NCBI GenBank assembly: GCA_965219705.1
Contig: OZ244789.1
Location: forward strand, 992,001 to 1,056,000
Length of the DNA: 64,000 bases
Reading direction: 5' to 3'
From: JAJECS01 sp965219705
GTDB lineage: Bacteria > Chloroflexota > UBA11872
The stretch's first letter is position 1; each line of letters begins with the position of its first letter. The translations under genes were made by a program, and so were the position numbers. The notes beneath the pieces are model-generated. The model worked only from the letters and a program-made list of their open reading frames with translations. It made no database searches and was not told the origin of the DNA. Shown piece after piece: positions 1 through 7,868 of this stretch.

Positions 1-1
1 G

Positions 2-1318
2 TCAATTCCCGGCGCCGTCGCCGGGCTGGCGCTGCTCCACCGGCGGCACGGCCGGCTGCCGTGGCGCACGCTGGTGGAGCCGGCGGTGGAACTGGCGCGC
101 CGGGGGTCGCGGCTGACGTGGTTCGACCTGCTGCAGATGGGCCGCCACACCGCCGCCGCGCGCCGCCACGCGGAGCTGGGGCGCATCTACTACGCCGACG
201 GCGGGCCGCCGCGCGCCGAGGCGGGCGAGACGCCGCTGCTGGTGCAGCCGGAGCTTGCCGACAGTTTGGACGCCGTAGCCCGGGAGGGTCCGGACGCCTT
301 CTACCAGGGAGACCTCGCCCAGGCCATCGCGGACGACTGCATCGCCAACGGCGGAGCGCTGCGGCGCGATGACCTGTCTCAATACCGCGCGTGGGTGATG
401 GAGCCGCTCGAAACGGGGTATCGCGACTCGACCGTGGTGACGCCCGGGCCGGGAGGCGCGGGACCGACCACCGTCGGCACGCTCAACAACTTCGAACAGG
501 CGTATGGCGGCGGCGGGGCGCAGATCGACGCGGACCGGCTGCATGCCTTTCTCTGGGCGTCGCGGCTCGCGCAGGCCGACCGATTCGCGTACATGGGCGA
601 TCCAGAAATCGTCGACGCGCCGTGGGCAGACCTCGTCGGCAAGGGGCGCGCGCGGGAGCGAGCGGCGCTGATCGACCCGCGGCATGCCCCCGCGCCCGAA
701 AGCCTGGGCGATCCCTGGGCGTATATGGCGTCCGACCGCGACCTCGAACGCCAGAAAGGCGACACGTCCACCACGCATCTGTGCACGGCGGATGGCGAGG
801 GCACGTTCGTGTCGCTGACCAACACGCTGGGCGGGGCCTGGGGGTCGGAGATTGTCCCGGGCGGCACCGGCATTTGCTGGAACGACGGCATGTGGTGGTT
901 CGACCCGCGGCCGGGGCAGCCGAACTCCTTGCGGCCGCGCGCGTTCGGCCTTAACAACATGACGCCTGCAGTCGTCATGCGGGACGGGCGCCCGCTGCTG
1001 GCCGTGGGCGCGTCCGGCGGGCGCCGGATCACCAACTGCGTCTCGCAGCTCATTTCCCACGTCGTCGACCACCAGATGAGCGCACAAGAAGCGATCGACG
1101 CGCCGCGGGTCGACGGCAGCACGCCGTGGGTCACCGCCGACGCCCGCCTGGGCGACGCGGTGATCGAGAGCTTGCGGGCACGCGGCTGGGAAGTGCAGGT
1201 GCCGCCCTATCCAGAGCAGTCGGCGTTCGCCAGCCCGGTGGCGATTCTGGCCGGACCGGACGGGTCGCTGCGCGGCGGGGTGGACACATTTCACGCGGCG
1301 GAGGCCCGCGCCTGGTGA
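2..1318 (+). CDS. ggt: Gamma-glutamyltransferase (5'-truncated by window edge)
   Basis: Member of the gamma-glutamyltranspeptidase family (N-terminal nucleophile hydrolases), which cleave gamma-glutamyl bonds such as that of glutathione and mature by self-cleavage before a threonine. The reading frame is open from base 2, so the true start lies upstream of the window. The STTHLC motif places the likely nucleophile Thr at 770-772; downstream come the conserved blocks SLTNTLGGAWGS, GLNNMTPAVV and GASGGRRITNCVSQLI. Family proteins are usually 500-580 residues, so roughly 100 N-terminal residues are missing. The stop overlaps the start of the NifU-like gene. Family assignment is secure; whether the substrate is glutathione, a cephalosporin-like amide or another gamma-glutamyl compound cannot be read from sequence. 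Confidence 0.9.
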   Translation, partial: SIPGAVAGLALLHRRHGRLPWRTLVEPAVELARRGSRLTWFDLLQMGRHTAAARRHAELGRIYYADGGPPRAEAGETPLLVQPELADSLDAVAREGPDAFYQGDLAQAIADDCIANGGALRRDDLSQYRAWVMEPLETGYRDSTVVTPGPGGAGPTTVGTLNNFEQAYGGGGAQIDADRLHAFLWASRLAQADRFAYMGDPEIVDAPWADLVGKGRARERAALIDPRHAPAPESLGDPWAYMASDRDLERQKGDTSTTHLCTADGEGTFVSLTNTLGGAWGSEIVPGGTGICWNDGMWWFDPRPGQPNSLRPRAFGLNNMTPAVVMRDGRPLLAVGASGGRRITNCVSQLISHVVDHQMSAQEAIDAPRVDGSTPWVTADARLGDAVIESLRARGWEVQVPPYPEQSAFASPVAILAGPDGSLRGGVDTFHAAEARAW

Positions 1319-1557
1319 ACGGGGCGCCGGCGGTGGTGGCGCAGGTGCTGGCGGAGGCAGCCAGGCAAATGGCTTTCGACGGCGGCGGGCTGCGGTATCT
1401 GGGCGCAACCGAGGACGGCTACGTGCGGCTGGAGCTCACCGGCGCCTGTGCAACCTGCCCGCGCCGCATGATGACGCTGGACCTCGCGATCGAGACGCCG
1501 CTGCGGTCCCTGGGCGCCGCCCGCGGGGTCGAGTTGCTGCCGTCCGCGCTGGCGTAA
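1315..1557 (+). CDS. NifU C-terminal-like Fe-S scaffold domain protein
   Basis: An 80-residue protein that consists only of a NifU C-terminal-like domain. The pattern VRLELTGACATCPRRMMTL matches the usual LxGaCxxCPs segment, with the CxxC pair that binds a transient Fe-S cluster, followed by the helix that in the family reads as the xxIExxLR segment (here AIETPLRSL). I chose the GTG at 1315, which overlaps the stop of the upstream transferase; upstream residues in the same frame look like shadow of that gene. Such stand-alone Nfu proteins carry clusters to apoproteins. Translational coupling to a gamma-glutamyltransferase is odd and may be accidental gene packing. Confidence 0.8.
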   Translation: MNGAPAVVAQVLAEAARQMAFDGGGLRYLGATEDGYVRLELTGACATCPRRMMTLDLAIETPLRSLGAARGVELLPSALA

Positions 1558-1859
1558 GGCTATGTCCGGCGAACTCCCGACCGGCCCCGGGAGCGCCTAG
1601 AGCCGCCGCGCGGTCCCTACACTAGTGACGCCGGACGACCGTGACCCACCCGCGAACCATCAAGGGATGCTGTGGCAGGGACCGGCAGGGACACCTACAC
1701 CGTCAGAAGACGGTCAGCTACCATGACTGGCGATCCTCGCAGCAGAGCTGGGGGGCATCGTCCGACACCATCGCCGAAATGCGTCTGCGGCCCTTGCCCG
1801 ACCCCTCGTGCACCTGCGTGCGAGAATGGGCGCCACAGACTCCGTTACCGGGCCATAGC

Positions 1860-2579
1860 ATGAGTCTCGCTTGGGAAAGAGAATTCACGCCTACCGGAAA
1901 ACGAGTTGTACGCAACGGTTTTCCGACGAACGATCTTGTTCTCAGCGCATATAGCTCGAGCAACGAGGATGTTTTTCCCAAAATTCTCGATCTCTACGTG
2001 GCGGCGGGCAGTGTTGTTGCGGACGTGACCTTCGGCAAAGGCGTGTTCTGGCGGAATATCTCGCCTGACAAGTATCGCCTCCTAGCGACTGACCTGGAGG
2101 ACGGAGTTGATTGCCGCGATCTGCCGTATGGCGACGGCGAGTTGGACTGCGTAGTACTCGACCCTCCCTACATGCATTCACCGGGTGGAACGGCATATTC
2201 GAGCCAGCGGCCCTACGAGGAGTACTACAGAAACAATTGCACCGGAAACCAAACCGGGAGCAAGTATCACGAAGCCGTTCTGGAACTATACGCCGAGGCG
2301 GGTAAAGAAGCGTATAGAGTCCTGCGAGATCGAGGTGTCATGGTCGTAAAATGCCAGGATGAAGTGTGCTCAAACAGGCAGAGGTTTACACATATAGAGA
2401 TCATCCAGGACTATGAGAATATTGGTTTTGTAGCAGAGGATTTATTTGTCATCATGCGCAACAACCGGCCCGGCGTCAGCCGGACGACGAGACAGGTTCA
2501 CGCGCGAAAAAACCATTCCTACTTTCTCGTGTTCTGGAAGCGCGGAGGAACAAGCCGGATCTGGACCGCGCCTGAATGA
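1860..2579 (+). CDS. DNA methyltransferase (N6-adenine/N4-cytosine type) of a compact R-M pair
   Basis: A 239-residue amino-methyltransferase predicted to modify an exocyclic amino group of DNA with S-adenosylmethionine. Motif I is VADVTFGKGVFW near residue 53 and the catalytic motif IV is DPPYMHS beginning at D101; motif I precedes IV, as in the gamma arrangement. The DPPY form is more usual for adenine-N6 enzymes, SPPY for cytosine-N4. The frame is open back to 1641, but 1641-1859 gives low-quality residues, so I prefer the ATG at 1860. The gene overlaps the nuclease gene by four bases (ATGA), which implies coupled translation. It has no obvious large target-recognition domain, so recognition may lie in the 70-100 residues after DPPY. 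Target sequence unknown. Confidence 0.8.
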   Translation: MSLAWEREFTPTGKRVVRNGFPTNDLVLSAYSSSNEDVFPKILDLYVAAGSVVADVTFGKGVFWRNISPDKYRLLATDLEDGVDCRDLPYGDGELDCVVLDPPYMHSPGGTAYSSQRPYEEYYRNNCTGNQTGSKYHEAVLELYAEAGKEAYRVLRDRGVMVVKCQDEVCSNRQRFTHIEIIQDYENIGFVAEDLFVIMRNNRPGVSRTTRQVHARKNHSYFLVFWKRGGTSRIWTAPE

Positions 2580-3079
2580 GCGCACTTGCGCTTATGCAGG
2601 AGGTCATCAGGAAACACACGCCAGCGACGATATGGAGGGGGTCTCCGTTGGAATCGTTCCGGCAAGTGGCCAACACGAACCGGGGCGACATCGGCGAGGA
2701 GTTCGTCTACCGGTATCTGAAGCAGTCTGAGATACCTGCCTCGCAAAGTGAATCTCGAGTCAATGAATGGGACCTACTGGTTGCTGGCAAACGGTTCGAG
2801 GTGAAGACGGCGTCCGAGGATGTCGGCGGCTCATTTCAGTTCAACCACATTCGGCTGGACAGGGACTATCAATACCTGCTGTGCCTCGGTGTGCGCCCGG
2901 CGGCGATTATGTTTGGCGTGTGGCGCAAGGGTGCGGTTGCCGAAAACGAGGCTGGTCGTCTTGTGCGTATGGCGGAAGGTCAGAGCGTGACCTACAAGCT
3001 GACCAAGAAGCCTGCCGACATGATGAACATCGAAGACCTTCCCGGGTGGGTGCGCGACACTCTCATGTCGGACGCCTGA
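2576..3079 (+). CDS. Putative type II restriction endonuclease (PD-(D/E)xK fold)
   Basis: A 167-residue protein, unusually small for a restriction enzyme, starting inside the stop of the methyltransferase gene. It has the layout of a PD-(D/E)xK nuclease: a GDIGEEFVYRYL helix with acidic residues around 40, then NEWDLLVAGKRFEVKTAS, where D66, E75 and K77 form the metal and catalytic set. A later aromatic block (YQYLLCLG ... MFGVW) fits the core sheet of this fold. I do not recognise a named family. The function is inferred from the motif and from coupling with a methyltransferase; a stand-alone repair nuclease is possible but less likely. Cleavage site unknown. Confidence 0.65.
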   Translation: MSALALMQEVIRKHTPATIWRGSPLESFRQVANTNRGDIGEEFVYRYLKQSEIPASQSESRVNEWDLLVAGKRFEVKTASEDVGGSFQFNHIRLDRDYQYLLCLGVRPAAIMFGVWRKGAVAENEAGRLVRMAEGQSVTYKLTKKPADMMNIEDLPGWVRDTLMSDA

Positions 3080-3250
3080 TTGCATGCCCGGCTGCCTTCA
3101 TTTCATTGGCGCCCCCCCGGACCGTTACGCGCGGCTACAGCTAACCAGCGTCTGAACGACATGCCCGCGCTCCCGCTTGAAACTACGCCGCCTGGTCACG
3201 ACACGTCTGGGCGCAGCGAGCGCCGTGCACTTGCCCAGGAAGGATGATCC

Positions 3251-3880
3251 GTGGCAATAACAGATGTTATCCAATTCGCAATAGCCGGAACAGCGCTATT
3301 CTTGTCGGTATTGTCATTGTTGGCTAACTTTTATTATCAATCTCGCTTTCTACGTATCCAAACTAGAGATGTCTCCTTACGCGATAAGCGTGTGCTTGAA
3401 TGCCAGCTCCGACAGATTGCGCAAACCATGCTTGACACATCCGACCTATTGCGTAAGTCTATACTTAGACTTGAGGAGCGAAAAACGTTAGAAAATCGCG
3501 CGTTTGCAGAAGATGAAATTAAGCCGATAAGCAATGCGGCGTTCGGCTTGAAGATCGCAATGGACTTCCTTGAAAAGCCTCTCGAATCCCCGACGGCAGA
3601 TGCTTTTAGAATTGCCAATTGGACGCTATCGCTTCTAAACTCATATGAGTACACAACCAATCAGCTTGACAAAATCGGAATCCTGCATATGATGGATCAC
3701 GATCCGATTGCAACGCTCCAAGTACAAACAGACTTGGAAAGTTTAGCAATCAAGCACAATATTGAGCTCCGTGATATAGGAGACCCTAGCGTAATTGCTG
3801 CTTTAGGTTCCTATAGGAGAGAAGACTACCGCCACCCGGGTGAAGACGTTTGTGGGGGCGATTCGAGTCCTGCTGAGTGA
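3251..3880 (+). CDS. Hypothetical small membrane-anchored protein, AT-rich
   Basis: I do not recognise this 209-residue protein. One hydrophobic segment near the N terminus (AIAGTALFLSVLSLLANFYY, about residues 11-30) would anchor it in the membrane. The rest is charged and helical, with a likely coiled coil around residues 40-80 and a mostly helical tail. Its codons are much richer in A and T than those of neighbouring genes, with many AAT, ATT and TTA codons, the clearest sign of foreign origin here. The start is GTG at 3251 and the upstream GGAAGGATG stretch supplies a ribosome site. It follows the restriction pair by 170 bases and could belong to the same cargo. Confidence 0.6.
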   Translation: MAITDVIQFAIAGTALFLSVLSLLANFYYQSRFLRIQTRDVSLRDKRVLECQLRQIAQTMLDTSDLLRKSILRLEERKTLENRAFAEDEIKPISNAAFGLKIAMDFLEKPLESPTADAFRIANWTLSLLNSYEYTTNQLDKIGILHMMDHDPIATLQVQTDLESLAIKHNIELRDIGDPSVIAALGSYRREDYRHPGEDVCGGDSSPAE

Positions 3881-4070
3881 ACTCGGGAAGATTGCCTGCG
3901 GCACCGATCAAGTCTGGGGTCGCGAGGACAGACAATCCCGCCCTGCGTACTCACTGGCCGAGCAGTCTTATGCGAATGAGTATTGGGAGCTTTGTCCCAA
4001 CACTTCCTGACCGTCGCGAGTTGCTGAGATAGCTTCGGACCGTCGGGGAGATTCCCACCACGAGTGCAGC

Positions 4071-5522
4071 ATGAACCGAGAGCCGGGACTTTCCCGCCGC
4101 AGGCTGCTGAGCGGCGCCGTGGCCATTGCCCTTGGCGGTGGCGCGACGGCGGTGCAGTCTGCCTGTGGCGAGCCGGAAGCGACGGCCGAGCAAACGTCCA
4201 CGCCGTCCGTGAGTCCGGCTGCTCCGGTGGCAACGCCTGCCGCCCCCGCGCCTACAATTGCCGCCCCAGCGCCACCGACGGCTGCCGCGCCTTCACCCAC
4301 CACCGCGCCGGTCAGCACGCAGCCGCCGGTCACTCCCGCGCCGGCGACCCCGGCGCCCACTGCCGAGCCGGTCAGGGCTGCCGACATCGTCCTGGCCGAC
4401 GGGGCCATCACCCTGCCGGCGGGTGTCGTCGCCAGGCGCAAACCGCGCCTGACCGCGCCCGAGCCACGCGATCTAGGAAAGATCGAGTCCTGGCGGCAGA
4501 GCGGCTGGCAGACGAACTTCGACATCAGCGTGGTGCCGTACGGGGAGATCCTGTCCGGCGGCGTGTCGCGCGACGTCATCCCACCGATTGACGAGCCGAA
4601 GTTCGTCGCCGCGGCCGAGGCGGACGCCTGGCTCAACGACCGCGAGCCGGTGGTGGTCTACGCCAATGATGGAGACGTGCGGGCCTACCCGCTGCAGATT
4701 CTGACGTGGCACGAGATCGCGAACGACGTGGTGGGCGGCCGCCCCGTGGCGGTGACGTTCTGCCCGCTGTGCAACTCGTCGTTGGTGTTCGACCGCGAGG
4801 TGCTCGGGGCCACGATGCGTTTCGGCGTGTCGGGCAACCTGCGCAACAGCGACCTGATCATGTGGGACGACGTCACCGAGAGCTGGTGGCAGCAGCTCAC
4901 CGGCGAGGCCATCGTGGGCGACCTGGCCGGCTATGCGCTGGAGACTCTTCCCGCGCAGCTCATCGGGTATGCGGAATTCAAAGCGTCCTTCCCCAACGGG
5001 ACGGTGCTGGGCCGCGACACAGGCTTCCGCCGCGACTACGGGCGCAATCCCTATCCCGGCTACGACTCGGCCAGCGGCAGCCCGTTTCTGTTCCGAGGGC
5101 GCCTTGACGACCGGCTGCGGGCGGGGGAGCGCGTCGTGGCCATCGCGCTTGGCGGCGAGGCCACGGCCTATGCCTTCACCCACTTGCAAACGGTTGGGGT
5201 CGTCAACGACGTGGTAGGCGGCCTGCCGGTCGTCGTGCTTTGGTCGCCGGACACCGCGAGCGCGCTGGACGCCCGCTCCATTGCCGACGCCAAGGCCGTG
5301 GGGTCGGGGGTGGCGTTTGGGCGCGAGGTCGCCGGCCGCACCTTGACGTTCGAGACTGGGGACGGGGCCTTTACCGACCGCGAAACCGGCTCGACGTGGT
5401 CGATCGCCGGCGAGGCGGTGGCGGGAGCGCTCGAGGGCGTGCAACTGCCGCCGGTCGTCCACGCCAATCACTTGTGGTTCGCGTGGGCCGCGTTCTACCC
5501 AGAAACCCGCCTGGTCAAGTAG
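4071..5522 (+). CDS. DUF3179 domain lipoprotein
   Basis: A 483-residue exported protein. The N terminus SRRRLLSGAVAIALGGG looks like a twin-arginine signal, and VQSAC could be a lipobox, giving a membrane-anchored lipoprotein. Residues about 40-105 are a Pro/Ala/Thr linker. The remainder is a DUF3179 domain with the hallmark block VAVTFCPLCNSSLVFDR, which contains a CxxC pair, and a C-terminal block DRETGSTWSIAGEA ... LPPVVHANHLWFAW. The biochemical function of DUF3179 is unknown; the CPLC motif suggests metal or redox binding. A decayed copy of the C-terminal block lies near 9252-9437. The next genes are for heme A synthesis, but no functional tie is demonstrated. Confidence 0.85.
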   Translation: MNREPGLSRRRLLSGAVAIALGGGATAVQSACGEPEATAEQTSTPSVSPAAPVATPAAPAPTIAAPAPPTAAAPSPTTAPVSTQPPVTPAPATPAPTAEPVRAADIVLADGAITLPAGVVARRKPRLTAPEPRDLGKIESWRQSGWQTNFDISVVPYGEILSGGVSRDVIPPIDEPKFVAAAEADAWLNDREPVVVYANDGDVRAYPLQILTWHEIANDVVGGRPVAVTFCPLCNSSLVFDREVLGATMRFGVSGNLRNSDLIMWDDVTESWWQQLTGEAIVGDLAGYALETLPAQLIGYAEFKASFPNGTVLGRDTGFRRDYGRNPYPGYDSASGSPFLFRGRLDDRLRAGERVVAIALGGEATAYAFTHLQTVGVVNDVVGGLPVVVLWSPDTASALDARSIADAKAVGSGVAFGREVAGRTLTFETGDGAFTDRETGSTWSIAGEAVAGALEGVQLPPVVHANHLWFAWAAFYPETRLVK

Positions 5523-5612
5523 GCGGCGCGAGCTGCGTGGAGGCAATGCCAAACCGCCCGGGTTGCAGCCGTCGACTGCCACGACCGGCACCGGCTCGCT
5601 AGGCTTGCCCTT

Positions 5613-5813
5613 GTGCACATCTCAGGACTTTGGCTCGTCGTCGGGGCCCTGGCCGTCGTCGAGGCAGCCATCGTGGTCACCGCGCTGCGCATGCGCGTAC
5701 GATCCACGGCGGCGCGCAGCGTCGTGGGTAGTCGGCCGGCGGAGATCGTCTGGACCCTGCTGCCGGCGCCGCTGCTGGTGGCGCTGGCCCTGCTGTCATT
5801 CCAGGCCGGCTAG
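5613..5813 (+). CDS. Two-helix membrane miniprotein resembling the COX2 transmembrane hairpin
   Basis: A 66-residue protein with two hydrophobic helices (roughly residues 4-25 and 45-62). The second is introduced by RPAEIVWTLLPAPLLVAL, which closely follows the LEivWTllPallLv pattern of the second transmembrane helix of cytochrome c oxidase subunit II. The copper-binding periplasmic domain is absent. It begins with GTG at 5613 and lies 15 bases before ctaA, so it probably belongs to the heme A synthesis unit. Possibilities are an assembly factor, a small oxidase subunit or a leftover of coxB. The ribosome site is weak, so the exact start is uncertain. Confidence 0.55.
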   Translation: MHISGLWLVVGALAVVEAAIVVTALRMRVRSTAARSVVGSRPAEIVWTLLPAPLLVALALLSFQAG

Positions 5814-5828
5814 CGGCGTCACGATCCC

Positions 5829-6716
5829 TTGAGACCATTCAGCACTGCGCCCTCGTTTCACGTGCGCCGCGCCGGCTACTGGGCCCTGGCCGCGGCCGTG
5901 CTCACCATCGGCCTCATCACCTACGGCGCCTGGGTGCGCGTTTCCGGGGCCGGCCTGGGCTGCCCTGACTGGCCGCTGTGCGAAGGCGTCGTCGTGCCCA
6001 GGCTGGAGGGCGCCACCGCCATCGAGTTCGGCCACCGCGTCTACGCCGGCGTCACCATGCTCGCCGCCGCCCTGGCCGCTTGGTACGCGTTTCGGGGCCG
6101 GGCCGTCGACCCGCGAACCAACCGTCTGCTCCTGGGAGCGCTGGCAGCCATCCTCGCTCAGGCCGGGCTGGGCGGCGCCACCGTGCTCACCGAGCTGCAC
6201 GGCATGGTGCGGCTGGCGCATCTCACGTTTTCCCTGCTCACGCTGGCCTTGCTGACCGTCGGAGCGCTGTACGCGCTGGGCCTGACCCGCGCGGCGCTGC
6301 CCGGCCTGCGGCGCACGCGGGCGCTGCTGGTTGCCACGGCATTCGTGGTGCTGGTCGGCGGCTCGATCGTGGGCACCAACTCCAGCGCCGGCTGCCCCAC
6401 CCTGCCACTCTGCGACGGCAGCGTGGGCGCCGAGGACCTGACCCTGCACATGCTGCATCGGGTCGCGGCCTCGCTGCTGCTGCTCACATTCTTCTTCACC
6501 GCCTGGCAGGTCTGGCGGCGCGGAGGACTCGGCATTCCCTTTCACCTGAGTCTGGCGGCGGGCCTCGTCTCAGCCGCGCAGTTCGCCGTCGGCGTCACGT
6601 CCATCGCCATCGGCTTGCGTCCGGAACTGCGTGTGCTCCACCTCGCGCTGGCCACGCTGCTCTGGTGGGTCGTGGTGGTCCATTTCAGCCTGGCGTTGCA
6701 ACCCCGGACCGACTGA
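5829..6716 (+). CDS. ctaA: Heme A synthase (CtaA/COX15 family)
   Basis: A 295-residue polytopic membrane protein that oxidises the C8 methyl of heme O to give heme A for cytochrome c oxidase. It has about eight membrane helices in two related halves. Conserved features are GLGCPDWPLCEG near residue 46, EFGHRVYAG with a heme-ligand histidine, LHGMVRLAHL, the second-half Cys pair in GCPTLPLCDG, and LHMLHRVAA with another histidine pair. The start is TTG at 5829, chosen because the coding begins just there after the small upstream gene. The stop TGA shares its last base with the ctaB ATG, indicating translational coupling. Confidence 0.93.
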   Translation: MRPFSTAPSFHVRRAGYWALAAAVLTIGLITYGAWVRVSGAGLGCPDWPLCEGVVVPRLEGATAIEFGHRVYAGVTMLAAALAAWYAFRGRAVDPRTNRLLLGALAAILAQAGLGGATVLTELHGMVRLAHLTFSLLTLALLTVGALYALGLTRAALPGLRRTRALLVATAFVVLVGGSIVGTNSSAGCPTLPLCDGSVGAEDLTLHMLHRVAASLLLLTFFFTAWQVWRRGGLGIPFHLSLAAGLVSAAQFAVGVTSIAIGLRPELRVLHLALATLLWWVVVVHFSLALQPRTD

Positions 6717-7588
6717 TGCCCGCCGTGGCGGGCCAACTCTTCCGGCTGGCCAAGCCCCGCATCGTGCTGCTGCTGGTCTTCACCGCCGCCGCCGGGGTCT
6801 GGAAGGCCGCCGCCGGACGCCCCGACCTCACCGTGCTGCTGGCTGTCGTTCTCGCCGGCGCCGTAGCCGCCGCCGGGGCCAACCTCATCAACCAGGGTCT
6901 GGAGCCCGACATCGACGCCAAGATGCGCCGTACCCGCGCACGCGCGGTGGCGTCCCGCCAGGTCAGCGCGGCCGCGGTCATCGCCGCCGGTCTGGTGCTC
7001 GTGGCGATTGCCGTCGTGGCTCTCGCAGTTACCACCAACATCCTCGCCGCCTTGCTCACGCTTGCGGCGGCCGCGGTCTACGTGCTCGTTTACACCATCG
7101 TGCTCAAGCGCCGCTCGTGGAACAACATCGTGATCGGCGGCGCCGCCGGCGCTTTTCCGCCACTCATCGGTGCGGCCGCCGTTTCGGGCCACGTGGACGC
7201 CCTGGGCCTGTACATGTTCGCCTTCGTTTTCTTCTGGACGCCGCCGCACTTCTGGACGCTTTCACTGCTGCTCCGCAATGACTACGGTGGCGCCAAGATT
7301 CCGATGCTGGGCGCCGTCGCCAGTCCGCACGACACCGCCGTGCAGATCCTGCTGTACATCCTGTTGCTCACCGCGCTGGCATGGCTGCCGCTGGTGGCCG
7401 GCTACGGCGGGCTGACGTTCGCCGTGGCGGGAACACTGCTTGGCGCCCGCTGGCTGTGCGCCTCCTGGACGCTGCGCAACGGCGCCAGTTCCCAGCAGAC
7501 ATTGGCCGCCTACAAGCTCTCCCTGGTCTACCTGGCGCTGATATTCCTGGTCCTGGCCGTCGAGCCGATGCTGCCCTGGTATAGCTAG
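6716..7588 (+). CDS. ctaB: Protoheme IX farnesyltransferase (heme O synthase)
   Basis: A 290-residue UbiA-superfamily prenyltransferase that adds a farnesyl chain to heme B, making heme O, the substrate of the upstream heme A synthase. The first aspartate-rich motif is in NLINQGLEPDIDAKMRRT (DxxxD-type with M and RT), followed by YTIVLKRRSWNNIVIGG and FFWTPPHFWTL, all typical of CtaB. About nine membrane helices are expected. The ATG at 6716 overlaps the ctaA stop by one base; the longer frame that begins at 5978 is out-of-frame ctaA shadow. No oxidase subunit genes lie in the window, so the terminal oxidase is encoded elsewhere. Confidence 0.95.
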   Translation: MPAVAGQLFRLAKPRIVLLLVFTAAAGVWKAAAGRPDLTVLLAVVLAGAVAAAGANLINQGLEPDIDAKMRRTRARAVASRQVSAAAVIAAGLVLVAIAVVALAVTTNILAALLTLAAAAVYVLVYTIVLKRRSWNNIVIGGAAGAFPPLIGAAAVSGHVDALGLYMFAFVFFWTPPHFWTLSLLLRNDYGGAKIPMLGAVASPHDTAVQILLYILLLTALAWLPLVAGYGGLTFAVAGTLLGARWLCASWTLRNGASSQQTLAAYKLSLVYLALIFLVLAVEPMLPWYS

Positions 7589-7868
7589 CCGGCGGTGCCT
7601 CGGTTGCTTGACGATGCCCCAGTCCGGTGGATTCGAGCGTCGTCGCGACCCGTGGGATGCGATACGGATATCAATCGAGCCCTGAAGCGTTGCGCTCGCG
7701 AGAACTGTCGAACGCGCTGTATCAGATTGGCTCTGACACCACCTGGGCAATTGCCCGAGTATCTACGCTTCAACTGCCGCTCAAGCACGCATTATTCAGT
7801 ATCGTCTTAAGTTTAGATAGAGTCGCCAGGTATCCGTCTACGAGAGCAAGCATATTCGGTATGCGGTG

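Larger units (their letters stand above)
1558..4070. other. AT-richer island carrying restriction-modification genes
   Basis: The stretch between the NifU-like gene and the DUF3179 gene is visibly poorer in G+C than its neighbours; the gene at 3251-3880 is close to or below half G+C while the flanks are near 70 percent. It holds a methyltransferase, an overlapping nuclease and a small membrane protein. The first 300 bases (1558-1859) and the last 190 (3881-4070) contain no convincing gene. No integrase, tRNA or terminal repeat was found at either edge. The composition and cargo suggest horizontal acquisition (inference). Confidence 0.6.

Noticed and set aside
2..1408. 468-codon minus-strand frame at window start
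   Set aside because: Opposite the gamma-glutamyltransferase gene; Arg/Pro-rich low-complexity translation.
5978..6715. N-terminal extension of the ctaB frame
   Set aside because: Overlaps ctaA out of frame; the real CtaB starts at 6716 with its first helix.
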